DNA of 64,000 nucleotides from Myxacorys chilensis ATA2-1-KO14 (GCA_019359275.1 JAHHHP010000022.1:1-64000); one strand, 5' to 3'; numbered from the stretch's first letter, positions 25,994 through 37,491 are shown. The notes: generated by a model from the sequence alone, not told the origin. Made by a program: numbers and translations.

Positions 25994-28942
25994 TTAAGGC
26001 AAGGTTGAATCAGATTTGTGATCTGCAATTAAGAGAAGGAAAACGTTTTCGAGTCCTTTTTCAAACTTTAAAGTTTTCACTGCCGTTGAATGTTCCCAAA
26101 ACTTTGCATTAGCAATCACCGTATCAGGTTGAGTGGAGAGTGTTTTTTCGATCAATTCTGCATCGTTTGAGGCTTCGCTCGTGCTAAAGCCTTGCGCTTG
26201 TAGAATTCCAACTAGAGTTTTAGTTGCTAATTCATCTTCATCAACGACTAAAACTTTACGTCGAGAGCTTCCTTGAGCAATCAGCAAATCTACTTCATGT
26301 AACAACAATTCAGCGTTAATTGGCTTTGTTAAATAGCGATCGACACCAACTTGTAACCCGCGTTCTTTGTCATCCACGATCGACAAAATGATAATGGGAA
26401 TGCCCATCGTTTGCGGATCATGTTTCAGTACCGCCGCGACATCAAATCCTGTCATATCTGGCATCATCACATCAAGAATAATCAGATGGGGCTTTTGCTG
26501 TTTAACGATCGCAACGGCTTCCCTACCATCTTTGGCTTCTAAGATCTGATAGCCTTCTGCTTCTAGGTTTTGCCGCAAGAGTTCTCGAATTGGGGCTTCA
26601 TCATCAACGATAAGAATCGTTTTTTGCGATCGATTTGTCTCAGAATCCTGGTGAATCACTTGCTCTCGAAGTTGCTGCACCAAGGTACTGAAATCAATTT
26701 TTTGGACTAGATTCGTCTCGACTTTGATTGGAAGCGTAAACGAAAATGTGCTGCCCTTTCCAAGTTCGCTCTCAACCCAAATCTTGCCGTTATGATGCTC
26801 GACGATTTGTTGGCAAATCGGCAATCCTAACCCAGTTCCTTTTGGCTTATCGGTTAAGGTGTCTCCCACTTGCTTAAATTTTTCAAACACTTTCTGATGA
26901 TCGTCCGCCGCAATTCCAGCGCCCGAATCAATCACACTCATGCAGACATGATCTCCAATGCGAATTGCTTTACACGTGACAGAGCCATGATCAGTGAATT
27001 TAACCGCATTGGAAATCAGATTGATCACAACTTGAACAATCCGATCATGATCGCCTATTACGTTTGGTAATTCTGGTTCGATTTGCTGAATCAGTTCGAG
27101 ATGTTCGGCTTGAAAGAGCGCAGAGGTCGACGCGATCGCGTGTTCAATTACTTTACTCACATTCAGCACTTCCATCTTCCAATCAACTTTGCCCGCTTCC
27201 ATTTTGGCAATGTCTAACACATCATTGATCAGTGAGGTCAAGCGCATTCCTTCCGATACGATGATGTCAATATTGTCTTCAACTTGCCGGATTGTTCGCA
27301 ACACCTTCTTTTCTTCGCTGGCAACTGCTGGAAAGACGACTTCATCGAGTTTCTTTTTAATAATTTTGGCAAAGCCCAATACCGAAGTTAAGGGCGTTCT
27401 TAGTTCATGAGAAACTGTCGAAATGAAATCGGTCTTCATTTGATCCACTTCTTTCTCTGAGGTGATGTCGCGAATCAGAATTACAGAACCGATCGCGGAG
27501 CGGTCTAACGTTCCTTCGCTCTCAGATTGAGCGGTCTTCAGAATCACGGTTGCAACAGCTTTACCGATACCACCGTCGTTCAAGGCAATCTCAGCCGTAA
27601 AAACCTGATGGGGATGCTGTTGAGTTTGAGCAATTAAATCAGTGATCTCGTGGCTAAACACGATCGCGGCATCTTGCTGTGCTAAATCAGTAGATTCGAT
27701 GCCAAACATTTTAGACAGAGCAGGATTACAGCGCGTGATTTTGCCATTAATGTCAGTGACTAACAATCCATCGACCAACGTATCCATAATGGCTCCCAGA
27801 TAAGCCAGAGCGTCTTGAAGCTGAGTGCTAGTCTGCGCGAGTTGTTTGTTTAGACGTGATTCCTGAATGGCGCGATCACGGGTTTCTTCTAGTTGACGCA
27901 GTTGTTGTAAGGCAATGAGAATTGCCAATGCCAACAGTGTTCCGACGACGATGGCAAGCAAATGTAGAGCATCTAATTGCTGCTCTACATTCTCCCGTGG
28001 AATCACCAACGCTACTGACCAATCTGTCTTTTGAATTGGGGCATAAGCCACATAAACCCATTGATCATCGAGCCGCATCAAATTAACGCTGTGCTGCCGA
28101 TCAATCATCGCCCGCGCGATTTTGGCTAATGCTGGATTCGCGCTATCTAAAAAGCTTTGAGTGCCTTCGGTGAGTTTGGAATTGGGATGAGCGATCGGAA
28201 CACCTTTAGAATCAAGTGCAAAAGCATAGCTGCCTTTTCCGAGTTGAGTGTCGGCAACGACTTGGGAAACATGGGCGGTGGGAATATTACCTGCTAAGTT
28301 GCCAATCACTTTTGGTTGTTGTGATAGATCGTTAGGAAGGTTATAGGACGATAGACTTTTGGAGCGAATATCAGCTCTATCATCAGGAATTTGAGCGTAG
28401 TTTGCGCGGGGAAACGACCACACAGGAACGGAAATATTGATCTGACGCTTGCCCGTTGTTCGAGAGATGATCATATCCGATACATTCGGCTCACCTTTCA
28501 TCGCGCGTTGAAAATATTCGCGATCGCTGAGATTTTGCCCTTTAGCAAGTCCAACACGTGTCGTGTAATATGTTCCATCCGGATTGACGAGAATAAACAT
28601 CCAAAAGTCAGCCAACCGATCCTGCTCCAATTGCAAAAAAGGTTCTGCAATGTCCCAATTCATCGATCGTACTTCATAGCTACTCGCTAACGTTTCAACT
28701 CCACCCAGCTGTTTTGCTAACCAAGTATCGATCTCGCTTCCTGCTTTTTCCACTTTCAGAAGCGCATTGTGTTTCAGTGTATTGAGAATCAAACCTCGGA
28801 CGACCCAATAGCTAGTGAAGGCGACGATTCCAACAGCCGCAATTGAACCACCAACTAAGAGCACAGAGACGATTCTATTGCGATTTAAGGGTTCATCGTT
28901 GGGTTGACGTTTTTTGCGTTTAAGCCAGGATAGAGGGATCAT
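25994..28942 (-). CDS. Hybrid sensor histidine kinase with dCache, PAS and two receiver domains
   Basis: A 982-residue membrane kinase. TM1 is near 25-50, followed by a periplasmic dCache sensor (to ~320), TM2 ([17 protein letters not shown]) and PAS (~380-490). HisKA has [19 protein letters not shown], and HATPase has an N box ([11 protein letters not shown]) and G boxes ([16 protein letters not shown]). Receiver 1 is complete ([19 protein letters not shown]). Receiver 2 at the C-terminus starts VLVVDEDE but has [10 protein letters not shown] where the phosphoacceptor Asp should be, so it cannot be phosphorylated there. The signal is unknown. The neighbours are an orphan receiver and an AEC transporter whose gene starts 9 nt upstream. 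Confidence 0.9.
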   Translation of the reverse strand: MIPLSWLKRKKRQPNDEPLNRNRIVSVLLVGGSIAAVGIVAFTSYWVVRGLILNTLKHNALLKVEKAGSEIDTWLAKQLGGVETLASSYEVRSMNWDIAEPFLQLEQDRLADFWMFILVNPDGTYYTTRVGLAKGQNLSDREYFQRAMKGEPNVSDMIISRTTGKRQINISVPVWSFPRANYAQIPDDRADIRSKSLSSYNLPNDLSQQPKVIGNLAGNIPTAHVSQVVADTQLGKGSYAFALDSKGVPIAHPNSKLTEGTQSFLDSANPALAKIARAMIDRQHSVNLMRLDDQWVYVAYAPIQKTDWSVALVIPRENVEQQLDALHLLAIVVGTLLALAILIALQQLRQLEETRDRAIQESRLNKQLAQTSTQLQDALAYLGAIMDTLVDGLLVTDINGKITRCNPALSKMFGIESTDLAQQDAAIVFSHEITDLIAQTQQHPHQVFTAEIALNDGGIGKAVATVILKTAQSESEGTLDRSAIGSVILIRDITSEKEVDQMKTDFISTVSHELRTPLTSVLGFAKIIKKKLDEVVFPAVASEEKKVLRTIRQVEDNIDIIVSEGMRLTSLINDVLDIAKMEAGKVDWKMEVLNVSKVIEHAIASTSALFQAEHLELIQQIEPELPNVIGDHDRIVQVVINLISNAVKFTDHGSVTCKAIRIGDHVCMSVIDSGAGIAADDHQKVFEKFKQVGDTLTDKPKGTGLGLPICQQIVEHHNGKIWVESELGKGSTFSFTLPIKVETNLVQKIDFSTLVQQLREQVIHQDSETNRSQKTILIVDDEAPIRELLRQNLEAEGYQILEAKDGREAVAIVKQQKPHLIILDVMMPDMTGFDVAAVLKHDPQTMGIPIIILSIVDDKERGLQVGVDRYLTKPINAELLLHEVDLLIAQGSSRRKVLVVDEDELATKTLVGILQAQGFSTSEASNDAELIEKTLSTQPDTVIANAKFWEHSTAVKTLKFEKGLENVFLLLIADHKSDSTLP

Positions 28943-28950
28943 GTTTGGTT

Positions 28951-30480
28951 TTAAGCCTTAGCAATGCAGGAGTTGTTAGAGTTAGAATTCGGGATGAAGA
29001 AATAACACGTATAGGGTTCTTTCTGTTCCACGACTCTGAAGTAAAGCCGAATTCGATCAATAAGATTTAGTTCTAGCGATTCAATTTCTTTTTTAAAACG
29101 TTGAGATATGATTTCTAAATCTATAAAACTACCGTTCTTATGTTCACCTAATATAATCAGCAACCGTCCTTTGACACGATATTGAATTTGTAGAGCAACA
29201 TTGGGATCACTAATTTCTGAGTGCAAGTATCGAGTGATTACTTGATCAAGATCTTTTAATTGATAGTTCTGTTGAGTATAAGACCGTAAAAATTGAACAT
29301 CTTGTCTTAAATCGCGCGAGGGTAACTTGTCTTCAGTGAGTTCTTGAGCCGTTGGTTTGGGTGCGTCTGGATTTTTTAGCGCAACGCTAACCGCCGTTGA
29401 ATTCTGCAATGCGATCGGCAACTGCTTCAATATCAGCAACATGCTAAATACACCTAGAAAAGTACTTCCTACAAAGGTGAGATGCATAGACGAATTAAAG
29501 AAGCAACCGCTAGAGAAAACAACTAACAGCACAAAAATTGAAAACGGAAAAGACATCGCTAGCAAGGCTGTAGCAAATTCGGTATCAAAGAACAGTTGAT
29601 GGTTTTCCTCTGAATTTTGCTGATTAATTCGAGTAGCATGAATCAGGGGCCACAAACTGCAAGACGCCTGCGGTAAAGCAACCAAGAGCATCGTGACCTC
29701 CGCAGCAGGACGAAGCAACGCGATCGCAGCCCCGCTGAATAAAAACCCCACTCCTGCCCTTGCCAGGAGCACCATTAGAATTGTGCCAAACTGCAAAGAC
29801 TCCAATTTGAGCGAAATTCCGACATAAAATAGAATGAGAGGTGTTGCACAAAGCGCGAGTTTCTGAATCGTGTCTAACAAGGCAAGCGGAAGAGAAGTAG
29901 AGTTAAGATGAAAAGCAGCAAAAGCAACACCAAATACAATGGCAATATTAACAGGCTCATTCAGCAAAAACATTCCAATCTGCTGCCACTGTGGCTTAAG
30001 TTTAGAATTAAAATGTTGAGCAGTTTTCTGATACCAAATAATTGCTAATACATACAAGCCAATCAATACAAAAACTTTGTTACCCATGTCAGCTAAAGCT
30101 GCCCAAGCAAGTCCTTGGCTTCCTAGAAATTGCTCAACAAACGGATACACCGTTAATCCGGGTGCGAGTGAAGGAAACAATAGAATTAGAGCGCGCCTTT
30201 TAGATTTGTCAGTGTTAGGAAGTAGCAGATACGCTAGACCGCACCCGATGATCATCAAGTAGAGATTGACCGCCAAAGCAAAGGAAGGCAACAGCACTAA
30301 ATCTAGGTTGGTATCAATCTCGATCGTAGATAAAAAAATAGTTGCAGGGAGTGCAGCATTGAGAATAAAGGCTCTAATCGCTCCAACTGACGCATCGGTG
30401 TTAAATTTGTGTTTGAGCAAATAACCCACCACAATCAGAAGAAGAAGTGCGATCGCTTTCTGAATGACTGAATCTGTCAT
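28951..30480 (-). CDS. AEC-family transporter with extra C-terminal domain
   Basis: A 509-residue protein. The first ~345 residues have the ten-helix auxin-efflux-carrier fold ([19 protein letters not shown] at the start, then repeated helices). After TM10 there is a linker rich in T/P/K and a soluble segment (about 375-500: [16 protein letters not shown]..., then beta/alpha alternation [15 protein letters not shown]). AEC proteins usually end after the last helix (~310-320), so this tail is an unusual fusion, possibly regulatory. It ends 8 nt before the sensor kinase start, so transport and sensing are probably coupled in one operon. Confidence 0.8.
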   Translation of the reverse strand: MTDSVIQKAIALLLLIVVGYLLKHKFNTDASVGAIRAFILNAALPATIFLSTIEIDTNLDLVLLPSFALAVNLYLMIIGCGLAYLLLPNTDKSKRRALILLFPSLAPGLTVYPFVEQFLGSQGLAWAALADMGNKVFVLIGLYVLAIIWYQKTAQHFNSKLKPQWQQIGMFLLNEPVNIAIVFGVAFAAFHLNSTSLPLALLDTIQKLALCATPLILFYVGISLKLESLQFGTILMVLLARAGVGFLFSGAAIALLRPAAEVTMLLVALPQASCSLWPLIHATRINQQNSEENHQLFFDTEFATALLAMSFPFSIFVLLVVFSSGCFFNSSMHLTFVGSTFLGVFSMLLILKQLPIALQNSTAVSVALKNPDAPKPTAQELTEDKLPSRDLRQDVQFLRSYTQQNYQLKDLDQVITRYLHSEISDPNVALQIQYRVKGRLLIILGEHKNGSFIDLEIISQRFKKEIESLELNLIDRIRLYFRVVEQKEPYTCYFFIPNSNSNNSCIAKA

Positions 30481-30656
30481 GAGTTTTCTGCATTCCCAAT
30501 CGATCGAGGTTTGAGCAATCCGCTTTCAGAATGCCCACTGCACTACAGGAAGCCCCAAATTTGTTTGAATTCGTAGAAATTCAGTTTTAGAGAATTATTA
30601 CTTCTTGCAATAGATGGGCACACTAGCTCAATTCAGTCACTTAAACTGATCAGCAA

Positions 30657-31577
30657 ATGGTGCAAGTTAACTTAAAGCGTGTTCTCAAAAAATCAGGAGC
30701 AACGATCGGGACGTTGCTTAATGGGCTTAGTGCGCCTGTGCAAATTTATGACGCATCTGGAACGCTGCTTGCAGGACAGCCAAATTCAGCTCAAACTGAG
30801 AAGTATCCGGTGCTGGTGGGCGAAAGGCAGATTGGCTGGACTATAGGCAGTGGAGATTCAGAGATCGTTGCAACTGTTTTGAGCGCCTTATGCGATCGAG
30901 AATTAGAACTCAAAACCTTAGCAGATGAAGTCTTAGACCAGTACCGCGAAATCAACTTGCTCTATAACCTTTCTGAAAAGCTAACGGCAAGTTTAGACAT
31001 TACGATTGTTTGCCAAACCGTTCTCACCGAAGTCCACAAGTTAATTCCTGCCACGGATGCTGCTATTTTGCTCACTGATTCAGCAACCAAAGATGCTGGT
31101 AGCATCTTCAGCCTTAATAACGTTAATCACACTGCCATCAAGCACTTTGCCGCAACCGTTTTAGCAACCGCAAAAGGCGAAATTGTTAACGAAGTTGCCA
31201 CCGATGCAAACAATCCGTCATCCTCAGAGTTGCAGACCATCAAAGCATTCATCACCGTTCCGCTTAAAACTGAGCAAGGCATAATTGGAGTCATGAACGT
31301 TATCCATTGCCAAACCATCCATTACACGGCGCAACATTTCAAACTTTTGTCTACCGTTGCTTCTCAGGCCGCGCAAGCGATCGCAAATGCCCAATTCTAC
31401 CGACAGCAAGTGCGAGAAGCAAAAGCCCGTGAAGAAAAACTGCAACAACAATTACAGGAACTACGCCTTGAAGTCGATGTTGCCAAGCGATCGCGGCAGG
31501 TCGCGGAGATTACTGAAACTGAATACTTCCAACAGCTACAGCAACGGGCAGGACAACTGCGAAGAAATCGACAGTAA
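30657..31577 (+). CDS. GAF-domain protein with C-terminal coiled coil
   Basis: A 306-residue cytoplasmic protein. An N-terminal small domain (IYDASGTLLAG, like a redox or ligand-sensing loop) is followed by a helix (ELKTLADEVLDQYREINLLY) and a GAF domain (about 105-245, LGVMNV-like GVMNVIHC). The C-terminus is a glutamine-rich coiled coil (REEKLQQQLQELRLEVD). There is no kinase or cyclase domain and no bilin-binding Cys context that I can recognise. It lies upstream of a MinD-like ATPase on the same strand and may signal to it. Confidence 0.82.
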   Translation: MVQVNLKRVLKKSGATIGTLLNGLSAPVQIYDASGTLLAGQPNSAQTEKYPVLVGERQIGWTIGSGDSEIVATVLSALCDRELELKTLADEVLDQYREINLLYNLSEKLTASLDITIVCQTVLTEVHKLIPATDAAILLTDSATKDAGSIFSLNNVNHTAIKHFAATVLATAKGEIVNEVATDANNPSSSELQTIKAFITVPLKTEQGIIGVMNVIHCQTIHYTAQHFKLLSTVASQAAQAIANAQFYRQQVREAKAREEKLQQQLQELRLEVDVAKRSRQVAEITETEYFQQLQQRAGQLRRNRQ

Positions 31578-31641
31578 ATTCTTTTGACGAATCATCTCTA
31601 AAATTGCAGAATGCACTCCTACTGTTGCCTCTGCTTTTCAA

Positions 31642-31689
31642 CAGTTGATTTACCAGTTAATCTACTAGTTGATCTATCAATTAAATTTG
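31642..31689. repeat. Short 12-bp tandem repeat, A/T-rich
   Basis: CAGTTGATTTAC, CAGTTAATCTAC, TAGTTGATCTAT and CAATTAAATTTG follow each other in 12-bp register, and then TGATTAACTAAAG appears twice up to about 31715. It fills the gap between the GAF and MinD-like genes and may act as a promoter-region element or just be a slippage product. Confidence 0.55.
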
Positions 31690-31781
31690 ATTAACTAAAG
31701 CCTGATTAACTAAAGTTCTCTGATAGTTTCATCACAAGTTTTCCCATACTAATGGCAACCGATTCGGACAAAGAAGTTGCC

Positions 31782-32558
31782 ATGTCTCAAATCATTTCTA
31801 TTCATTCTTTTCGGGGCGGTACGGGCAAATCTAACCTCACTGCAAATATTGCTACTGCTGTCGCCAGCCAAGGAAAACGCGTCTGCATTGTTGATACCGA
31901 TATTCAATCGCCCGGAATTCATGTCATTTTTGGTTTAAGCGAAGAGAAGATTACTCACTCGTTGAATGATTATCTTTGGGGAAATTGCGCCCTTGAGCAA
32001 ACCGCCTACGATGTGACTCCTCACTTAAAGGATGCTAATGGGGAGGCGGCTGCGATCGCTGGCAAAATCTTTCTGGTTCCTTCAAGTTTAAAGGCAGGCG
32101 AAATTGCTAAAGTTCTACGCGAAGGATTTGATGTTGGGCTTTTGAATGATGGTTTTCAAGAACTTTTAGATCGGTTAAACCTGGATTTTCTGTTCATTGA
32201 TACGCATCCTGGTCTCAACGAAGAAACTCTATTGTCGATCGCAATTTCTGACGCGATGATCGTTATTCTCCGTCCCGATCGTCAAGATTATTTAGGAACA
32301 GCAGTAACGCTAGAGGTTGCTCGAAAGTTGGACGTTCCCAGCCTCATGCTGCTCGTCAATAAAATGCCCAAAGCTTTTGATCGTGACACCATTCGGCAGC
32401 AGGTAGAAGCGAACTACGAAGCATTGGTAGCAGGACTCTTCCAAGAAAACGAGGAGATGCTACAACTTGCTAGTAGTGGTGTGTTTTGCTTGCAGTACCC
32501 TAGCCATCCTTTCACGCAAGAAGTTTACGCTGTAGCAGAAAAATTGGTGGTGTCATAA
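31782..32558 (+). CDS. MinD/ParA-like P-loop ATPase
   Basis: A 258-residue ATPase. The deviant Walker A GGTGKSN (Gly-Gly-Thr-Gly-Lys with signature Lys position altered), VCIVDTDIQSPG as Walker A' and LFIDTHPGLNEE as switch II are clear. Start taken at ATG 31782 (MSQIISIHSFRGG); an ATG 10 codons upstream is in frame. There is no ParB or MinE gene nearby, so it is not a classical partition pair. It follows the GAF protein and may work with it in positioning or regulation. Confidence 0.85.
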   Translation: MSQIISIHSFRGGTGKSNLTANIATAVASQGKRVCIVDTDIQSPGIHVIFGLSEEKITHSLNDYLWGNCALEQTAYDVTPHLKDANGEAAAIAGKIFLVPSSLKAGEIAKVLREGFDVGLLNDGFQELLDRLNLDFLFIDTHPGLNEETLLSIAISDAMIVILRPDRQDYLGTAVTLEVARKLDVPSLMLLVNKMPKAFDRDTIRQQVEANYEALVAGLFQENEEMLQLASSGVFCLQYPSHPFTQEVYAVAEKLVVS

Positions 32559-32570
32559 AAAAGGAACGAC

Positions 32571-34280
32571 TTAAAACAAAAAGTATCGCTGCGCCATTGG
32601 CAGCACAGTTGCAGGTTCGCAGGTGAGTAGTTCTCCGTCAGCGCGGACTTCGTAGGTTTCAGGATCGACTTCCATTTGAGGCATAGCGTCGTTGAGTTTC
32701 ATATCGCGCTTGCTCAGTGTGCGAATGCCAGACACCGCAAGGGCTGTTTTTTGCAAATTGAGTTTGTCAGGGATGCCTTTTTTAAGCGCGGTTTGGGAGA
32801 TGAAGGTGAAGGACGTAGCTGCGATCGCGCCTCCAAAACTGCCAAACATCGGTCTCATATGAATGGGTTGTGGTGTTGGAATACTTGCATTTGCGTCTCC
32901 CATTTGTGACCACGCAATCATTCCCCCTTTGATCACCATTTCTGGTTTAACGCCAAACATTGCCGGACGCCACAAACATAAATCTGCAATTTTGCCAGGT
33001 TCAACCGAACCGACATGCTGAGCGATGCCATGGGTGATCGCAGGATTGATCGTATATTTTGCGATGTAGCGCTTCGCTCTGTGATTGTCGTGGCGTGTTG
33101 TATCTCCTGCTAACGCGCCACGTTGAACTTTCATTTTGTGTCCCGTTTGCCACGTGCGGATGATGACTTCTCCAATACGTCCCATTGCTTGGGAGTCGGA
33201 CGATATCATACTAAACGCGCCCATATCGTGCAGAATATCTTCTGCTGCGATCGTTTCTCGTCTGATCCGAGATTCTGCAAAGGCAACGTCTTCAGGAATG
33301 CTGGGATCGAGATGGTGACACACCATCAGCATGTCAAGGTGTTCGTCTAATGTGTTGAGGGTGTAAGGACGGGTGGGATTCGTTGAGGAGGGTAAAACAT
33401 TAGATTCACCGCACACTTTGATGATGTCGGGCGCGTGTCCACCGCCCGCGCCTTCAGTGTGATAAGTGTGAATGACGCGATGCTTGAATGCCGCGATCGT
33501 ATCTTCCACAAATCCGGCTTCATTTAAGGTATCGGTGTGAATTGCAACTTGCACATCATACTCATCGGCGACGGTTAAACAGGTATCGATCGCAGCGGGC
33601 GTCGTGCCCCAATCTTCATGCAGCTTTAAGCCCATTGCGCCTGCTTTAATTTGTTCTTCGAGAGCGGCGGGTTGGCTTGTGTTGCCTTTGCCCAGAAATC
33701 CAATGTTCATCGGGAAGGCGTCGGCGGCTTGCAGCATTCGATAGATGTTCCAAGGTCCGGGAGTGCAGGTTGTGGCGTTTGTGCCTGCGGCAGGCCCAGT
33801 TCCGCCGCCAATCATCGTCGTGATCCCCGATGCGATCGCAACTTCGATCTGCTGCGGACAAATAAAGTGAATGTGAGTATCGATGCCGCCTGCGGTGAGG
33901 ATCATGCCTTCGCCTGCGATCGCCTCAGTTCCAGGCCCAATAATAATGGTGATATTATCTTGAATGTAAGGATTTCCAGCTTTGCCGATCGCCGCAATCT
34001 TACCGTCTTTAATGCCGATATCTGCTTTGACCACGCCCCACCAATCAAGGATTAGCGCATTGGTAATCACAGCATCGACGGCTCCATCTTCGTTTGTAAT
34101 GGGAGATTGTCCCATGCCATCACGAATCACCTTACCGCCGCCAAACTTGACTTCTTCACCATAGGTTGTGTAGTCCTGTTCGACTTCGATGATCAGTTCC
34201 GTGTCGGCTAATCGGACGCGATCGCCCACAGTCGGACCAAACGTTTCAGCGTAAGCGCGGCGATTCATGCGGTAGCTCAT
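32571..34280 (-). CDS. ureC: Urease subunit alpha
   Basis: A 569-residue catalytic subunit. Nickel ligands and active-site residues are all present: the HIHF pair, the carbamylated lysine in GLKLHEDWG, His in [21 protein letters not shown], the flap His in MVCHHLD and Asp in SSDSQAMGR. Length matches the family (567-570). Normally it follows ureB directly, but here it is 2.5 kb downstream of ureB with three unrelated genes between them. The nickel-insertion genes ureE, ureF and ureG are not in this window. Confidence 0.97.
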   Translation of the reverse strand: MSYRMNRRAYAETFGPTVGDRVRLADTELIIEVEQDYTTYGEEVKFGGGKVIRDGMGQSPITNEDGAVDAVITNALILDWWGVVKADIGIKDGKIAAIGKAGNPYIQDNITIIIGPGTEAIAGEGMILTAGGIDTHIHFICPQQIEVAIASGITTMIGGGTGPAAGTNATTCTPGPWNIYRMLQAADAFPMNIGFLGKGNTSQPAALEEQIKAGAMGLKLHEDWGTTPAAIDTCLTVADEYDVQVAIHTDTLNEAGFVEDTIAAFKHRVIHTYHTEGAGGGHAPDIIKVCGESNVLPSSTNPTRPYTLNTLDEHLDMLMVCHHLDPSIPEDVAFAESRIRRETIAAEDILHDMGAFSMISSDSQAMGRIGEVIIRTWQTGHKMKVQRGALAGDTTRHDNHRAKRYIAKYTINPAITHGIAQHVGSVEPGKIADLCLWRPAMFGVKPEMVIKGGMIAWSQMGDANASIPTPQPIHMRPMFGSFGGAIAATSFTFISQTALKKGIPDKLNLQKTALAVSGIRTLSKRDMKLNDAMPQMEVDPETYEVRADGELLTCEPATVLPMAQRYFLF

Positions 34281-34483
34281 GGGGAGTCCTCTGGAGACTA
34301 AGCTCTGATTTTTAATCCGAATTTACCATACGTGTCCCAAAGGCACGATTTTAGAGACGCGCTGATCGCGAATCGGTTTTCTACTGTGTGATGGTGATGT
34401 GATTGAGTTTAGGTGAAACGAGGCCCCATGAAGTTGCGATCGGCGCTTAGCGCGCTACTGTGTGTTCGCTGGATGACGCTACT

Positions 34484-35413
34484 TTACTGCGTGTTCGATT
34501 CTATATCGTATTCAGTGTTGGCTTGAATGAAGTTAAAAATCTGTGTTTGAAGTTTTTGTTTTTCTTTCCAAAGCATATTGGCGTGATTGGCAGACTGGAT
34601 TGCATAAAACATTTTAGGCTCAGGTGCAGAACGGTAGAGCGATTGCCCATCTTCAAAAAGAATGTAGTCGTCTGCGGTTCCGTGAGTGATGAGGATAGGA
34701 CAGGTTATTTTTTGCACGTTAGCGATCGCAGATACGTCTTTGATCCGAAACTGCCCCATTTGTTCTGCGTTCGCTTTGGCGCGATCGCGCCAAAGTGCTG
34801 GCAACCAGGGCGATCGTCGGGTAATCATTTGGTCGAGATCGGCAAATGCACCAATGGTGACAAGAGAGTGAATGCGGGTGTCATGAGCCGCAGCAGATAT
34901 GCCAACTACTCCGCCTGCCGAGATACCAAGCACAGCCATACGTTTGGCTCCTCGCTGCTGTAAATTGTCAATCAGTCCACTGACTTCTTTCCATTCGTTA
35001 AAGCCGTAGGTGAAAAATTCACCGCTACTGTTTCCATGTCCTCGCAAGTCGATTGCGGCTAAGTTTATTCCTTTTTTCCAGAGCGGAAGCGCAAATTCTA
35101 ATAAGTCTTGCCGAGTGCCACCGAGTCCGTGAAGCAAGATCAGCGTAATAGGAGGTTTTGAAGATCTGGTTTTTGCTGGAATCCACCATCCAGAAACTTG
35201 AGTTCCATCTGCAACAGAGAACTGAATGGTTTCCGCAATTGCACCATATTGCCTCAGAATTTGAGGCTGAGAATTAACTGGGCATTTGTAATGGCTGAGG
35301 AGTGAGTAGGGCAGCCAATTGTCGATCGCGACTAATATTGCAATAATGACTATCCCCAAGGCAGTGAGCTTTTGAGATGTTTTTTTGCGGAAGCCGAATT
35401 TTTTAGCGTTCAC
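34484..35413 (-). CDS. Membrane-anchored alpha/beta hydrolase
   Basis: A 309-residue protein. An N-terminal signal-anchor (KLTALGIVIIAILVAIDNWL) precedes an alpha/beta hydrolase domain with HGLGGTRQDLL, nucleophile elbow GISAGGVVGI (Ser), THGTADDYI (Asp) and SANHANML (His). It resembles BEM46/ABHD13-like hydrolases with unknown substrate. It is inserted in the urease operon, between ureC and ureB, on the same strand. Confidence 0.82.
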   Translation of the reverse strand: MNAKKFGFRKKTSQKLTALGIVIIAILVAIDNWLPYSLLSHYKCPVNSQPQILRQYGAIAETIQFSVADGTQVSGWWIPAKTRSSKPPITLILLHGLGGTRQDLLEFALPLWKKGINLAAIDLRGHGNSSGEFFTYGFNEWKEVSGLIDNLQQRGAKRMAVLGISAGGVVGISAAAHDTRIHSLVTIGAFADLDQMITRRSPWLPALWRDRAKANAEQMGQFRIKDVSAIANVQKITCPILITHGTADDYILFEDGQSLYRSAPEPKMFYAIQSANHANMLWKEKQKLQTQIFNFIQANTEYDIESNTQ

Positions 35414-35489
35414 AATAATCTCTTTGGATGCACGTTGTGATCACTCACATTGATAGTTCCCCAACAGTTTTACTACAAATACTGAACCG

Positions 35490-36092
35490 TTATGGATGAA
35501 TGGAAATGTAATTGGGTTGAGATGAGACGCGATCGCACCAGTGCGCGATCGCCGGATATTGGCTCATGTCGTAGCCACCTTGATTTGCAACATGAGTGTA
35601 CGCATAGTTCGCAATATCAGCGATCGTATAGCGCTCTCCAACCAAAAACGGATGTTGCGTTAAATGTTCATTCATTACCTTAAGAGCAGCATTACCTAAC
35701 CGCTGATGATAAGCAATCAGGGATGCGAACTGTTCGGCTTGCTTGGCAACTGAAATCCAAAAGCGAGGACGAGACAGATTTGCACCGAGGCTAGATTGCT
35801 CAAAGAACAGCCATTTTAGAATTTCAGTTTGTTCGAGGCGATCGCGTGGAAAGAACGCCGTTCCATCAGCTAAATAGGTCAAAATAGCATTTGATTCGGT
35901 CAGAAAGACGCCCGATTCAGTTTCCAAAACAGGAACTTTGCCGTTTGGATTCTTTTGTAGAAAATCGGGCGAATGAGTTTCCTGATCAACAATATTGACG
36001 GCAATCTTCTCGAAGGGAAGATTTAGTTGAGTCAGCAGCAGCCGAATTTTATAGCAATTACCGGATAGCGCAAAGTCGTACAGTTTGTACAT
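35490..36092 (-). CDS. Glutathione S-transferase family protein
   Basis: A 200-residue protein from MYKLYDFALSGNCYKIRLLL; an upstream ATG at 36116 would overlap the Coq4-like gene. The N-terminal thioredoxin-like domain has a Ser in the active-site helix (SGNCYK), the cis-Pro in GKVPVLE and the glutathione-binding ESNAI. The C-terminal helical domain follows from about residue 85. It probably detoxifies or reduces unknown substrates. It lies 20 nt after the Coq4-like gene and interrupts the urease operon. Confidence 0.85.
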   Translation of the reverse strand: MYKLYDFALSGNCYKIRLLLTQLNLPFEKIAVNIVDQETHSPDFLQKNPNGKVPVLETESGVFLTESNAILTYLADGTAFFPRDRLEQTEILKWLFFEQSSLGANLSRPRFWISVAKQAEQFASLIAYHQRLGNAALKVMNEHLTQHPFLVGERYTIADIANYAYTHVANQGGYDMSQYPAIAHWCDRVSSQPNYISIHP

Positions 36093-36112
36093 TATGTATG
36101 AATCTGTGTGAA

Positions 36113-36799
36113 TCAAGGAACGTAAACTGGCATTGGTTCAAGGTTCAACTCTTCGCGAATCTCTTCGACTGGTTTTTCCCACTGCTCTTCCCACTTTTGG
36201 GCAAGTAACGGCTTTGCTTTTGCACCCATGCGATAGCCTGAAGCAATGCGATCGAGCAATTTATCTAATCCGTCTGGATTGCTGAGCAAGGTTTGCAGGA
36301 AGGCTCCTGCAATCAGAACACCAGATAGCGTGCGACGAGTTTGAGCAACCTCAAAGGATTTGAGACCGAGTTCTCCGGGAACATCGACACTGAATCCGGT
36401 AGCGACGTGCCAAATGTCATGGGTTTGTCTGAGGCGAAACAGAAGATAGGTTGCATCATCAACCACATCGAGTTTTCGATAGAATCCTGGGTCGAATCCT
36501 GACGATGAAATGTAATTGGCAAAGGCGAATCCCAAAGAGTGAGGCGGATACGTTAGGAGCCTTTCAATGTCTGGAGCCGGAGGCAGGTAGCGCTCTTGAG
36601 CAAGCTGTGCAACTTGCGGATCAGCCAGCATGTGTTTTACGGATGCGGCGAGCGTTTGCGGATGCGATCGCCGTAATGCATCTTCCACGTCGTAGACCGA
36701 TTCGGTTTGTTCAGGATCTTTGAGCAGCGTCATGACGCTTTTGATAGTGGCAAGGTATTCTGAGTTTAAACGGCGCAAATCTTTCAAGTTCATTGCCAA
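36113..36799 (-). CDS. Coq4-family protein
   Basis: A 228-residue protein. The COQ4 metal-binding signature HDxxHx11E is complete (HDIWHVATGF...GELG). COQ4 in eukaryotes is needed for ubiquinone biosynthesis and acts in ring decarboxylation/hydroxylation. Cyanobacteria make plastoquinone rather than ubiquinone, so the substrate here is unclear. The gene is 18 nt after ureB and the following GST gene is close, so both are probably expressed with the urease genes. Confidence 0.82.
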   Translation of the reverse strand: MAMNLKDLRRLNSEYLATIKSVMTLLKDPEQTESVYDVEDALRRSHPQTLAASVKHMLADPQVAQLAQERYLPPAPDIERLLTYPPHSLGFAFANYISSSGFDPGFYRKLDVVDDATYLLFRLRQTHDIWHVATGFSVDVPGELGLKSFEVAQTRRTLSGVLIAGAFLQTLLSNPDGLDKLLDRIASGYRMGAKAKPLLAQKWEEQWEKPVEEIREELNLEPMPVYVP

Positions 36800-36817
36800 A
36801 CTCCACTGAAGTAGATA

Positions 36818-37162
36818 CTAGGATTTAGACTTCTTTTTACTCTTCTTTGGTTTTGCGTCCAAGGCTCCTTCAATCTTGGCATTAAAGCCATACACCTCAC
36901 GAGTACCCACTAGGGGAACTAGCGTCACCTCTCGTGTATCTCCTGGCTCAAACCGCACGGCGGTTCCTGCTGGAATATCGAGCCGCCGTCCACGGGCTTG
37001 CTCTCGGTCAAACTCTAACGCGGCGTTGACTTCGTAGAAGTGGAAATGAGAGCCGACTTGGATCGGTCGATCGCCGCTATTTGCCACTGATAATGTCAGC
37101 GTTTCTCGCCCAGCATTTAGTTCAATTTCGCCGTCTTCGACAAATAGTTCTCCTGGAATCAT
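36818..37162 (-). CDS. ureB: Urease subunit beta
   Basis: A 114-residue structural subunit starting [16 protein letters not shown], with the conserved [10 protein letters not shown] and [10 protein letters not shown]. Length is a little longer than the usual ~101-106 because of a Lys-rich tail ([10 protein letters not shown]). It follows ureA by 24 nt. The basic tail is unusual but is found in some cyanobacterial UreB proteins. Confidence 0.95.
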   Translation of the reverse strand: MIPGELFVEDGEIELNAGRETLTLSVANSGDRPIQVGSHFHFYEVNAALEFDREQARGRRLDIPAGTAVRFEPGDTREVTLVPLVGTREVYGFNAKIEGALDAKPKKSKKKSKS

Positions 37163-37186
37163 AGCGGTGCTACTCCTTGCGTGACG

Positions 37187-37489
37187 TTAGCGAATTGGGT
37201 TGTGAACGGTGACTAACTTTGTTCCGTCGGGAAAGGTGGCTTCGACTTGGACTTCGTGAATCATCTCAGAAATGCCGTCCATGACATCCTCCCGACCGAG
37301 GAGAGTGGTTCCGTAGTTCATCAGCTCAGCAACGGTCTGTCCGTCTCTTGCGCCTTCTAAAATAGCGGCGGACAGAAACGCGATCGCTTCGGGATAGTTC
37401 AGCTTCACTCCTCTCGCTTTGCGCCGTTCTGCCAATAGTGCAGCCGTAAAAATCAGAAGTTTGTCTTTCTCTTGGGGCGTTAATTGCAT
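37187..37489 (-). CDS. ureA: Urease subunit gamma
   Basis: A 100-residue subunit with [14 protein letters not shown] at the start, [21 protein letters not shown] in the middle and the C-terminal TVHNPIR. All are standard for UreA and the length matches. The gene begins 3 nt after the HepT-like toxin gene, so the toxin-antitoxin genes and ureA are on the same transcript. Confidence 0.96.
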   Translation of the reverse strand: MQLTPQEKDKLLIFTAALLAERRKARGVKLNYPEAIAFLSAAILEGARDGQTVAELMNYGTTLLGREDVMDGISEMIHEVQVEATFPDGTKLVTVHNPIR

Positions 37490-37491
37490 GG

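Noticed and set aside
33651..34055. Plus-strand frames inside ureC
   Set aside because: Shadows of the intact ureC coding sequence without start signals or domains.
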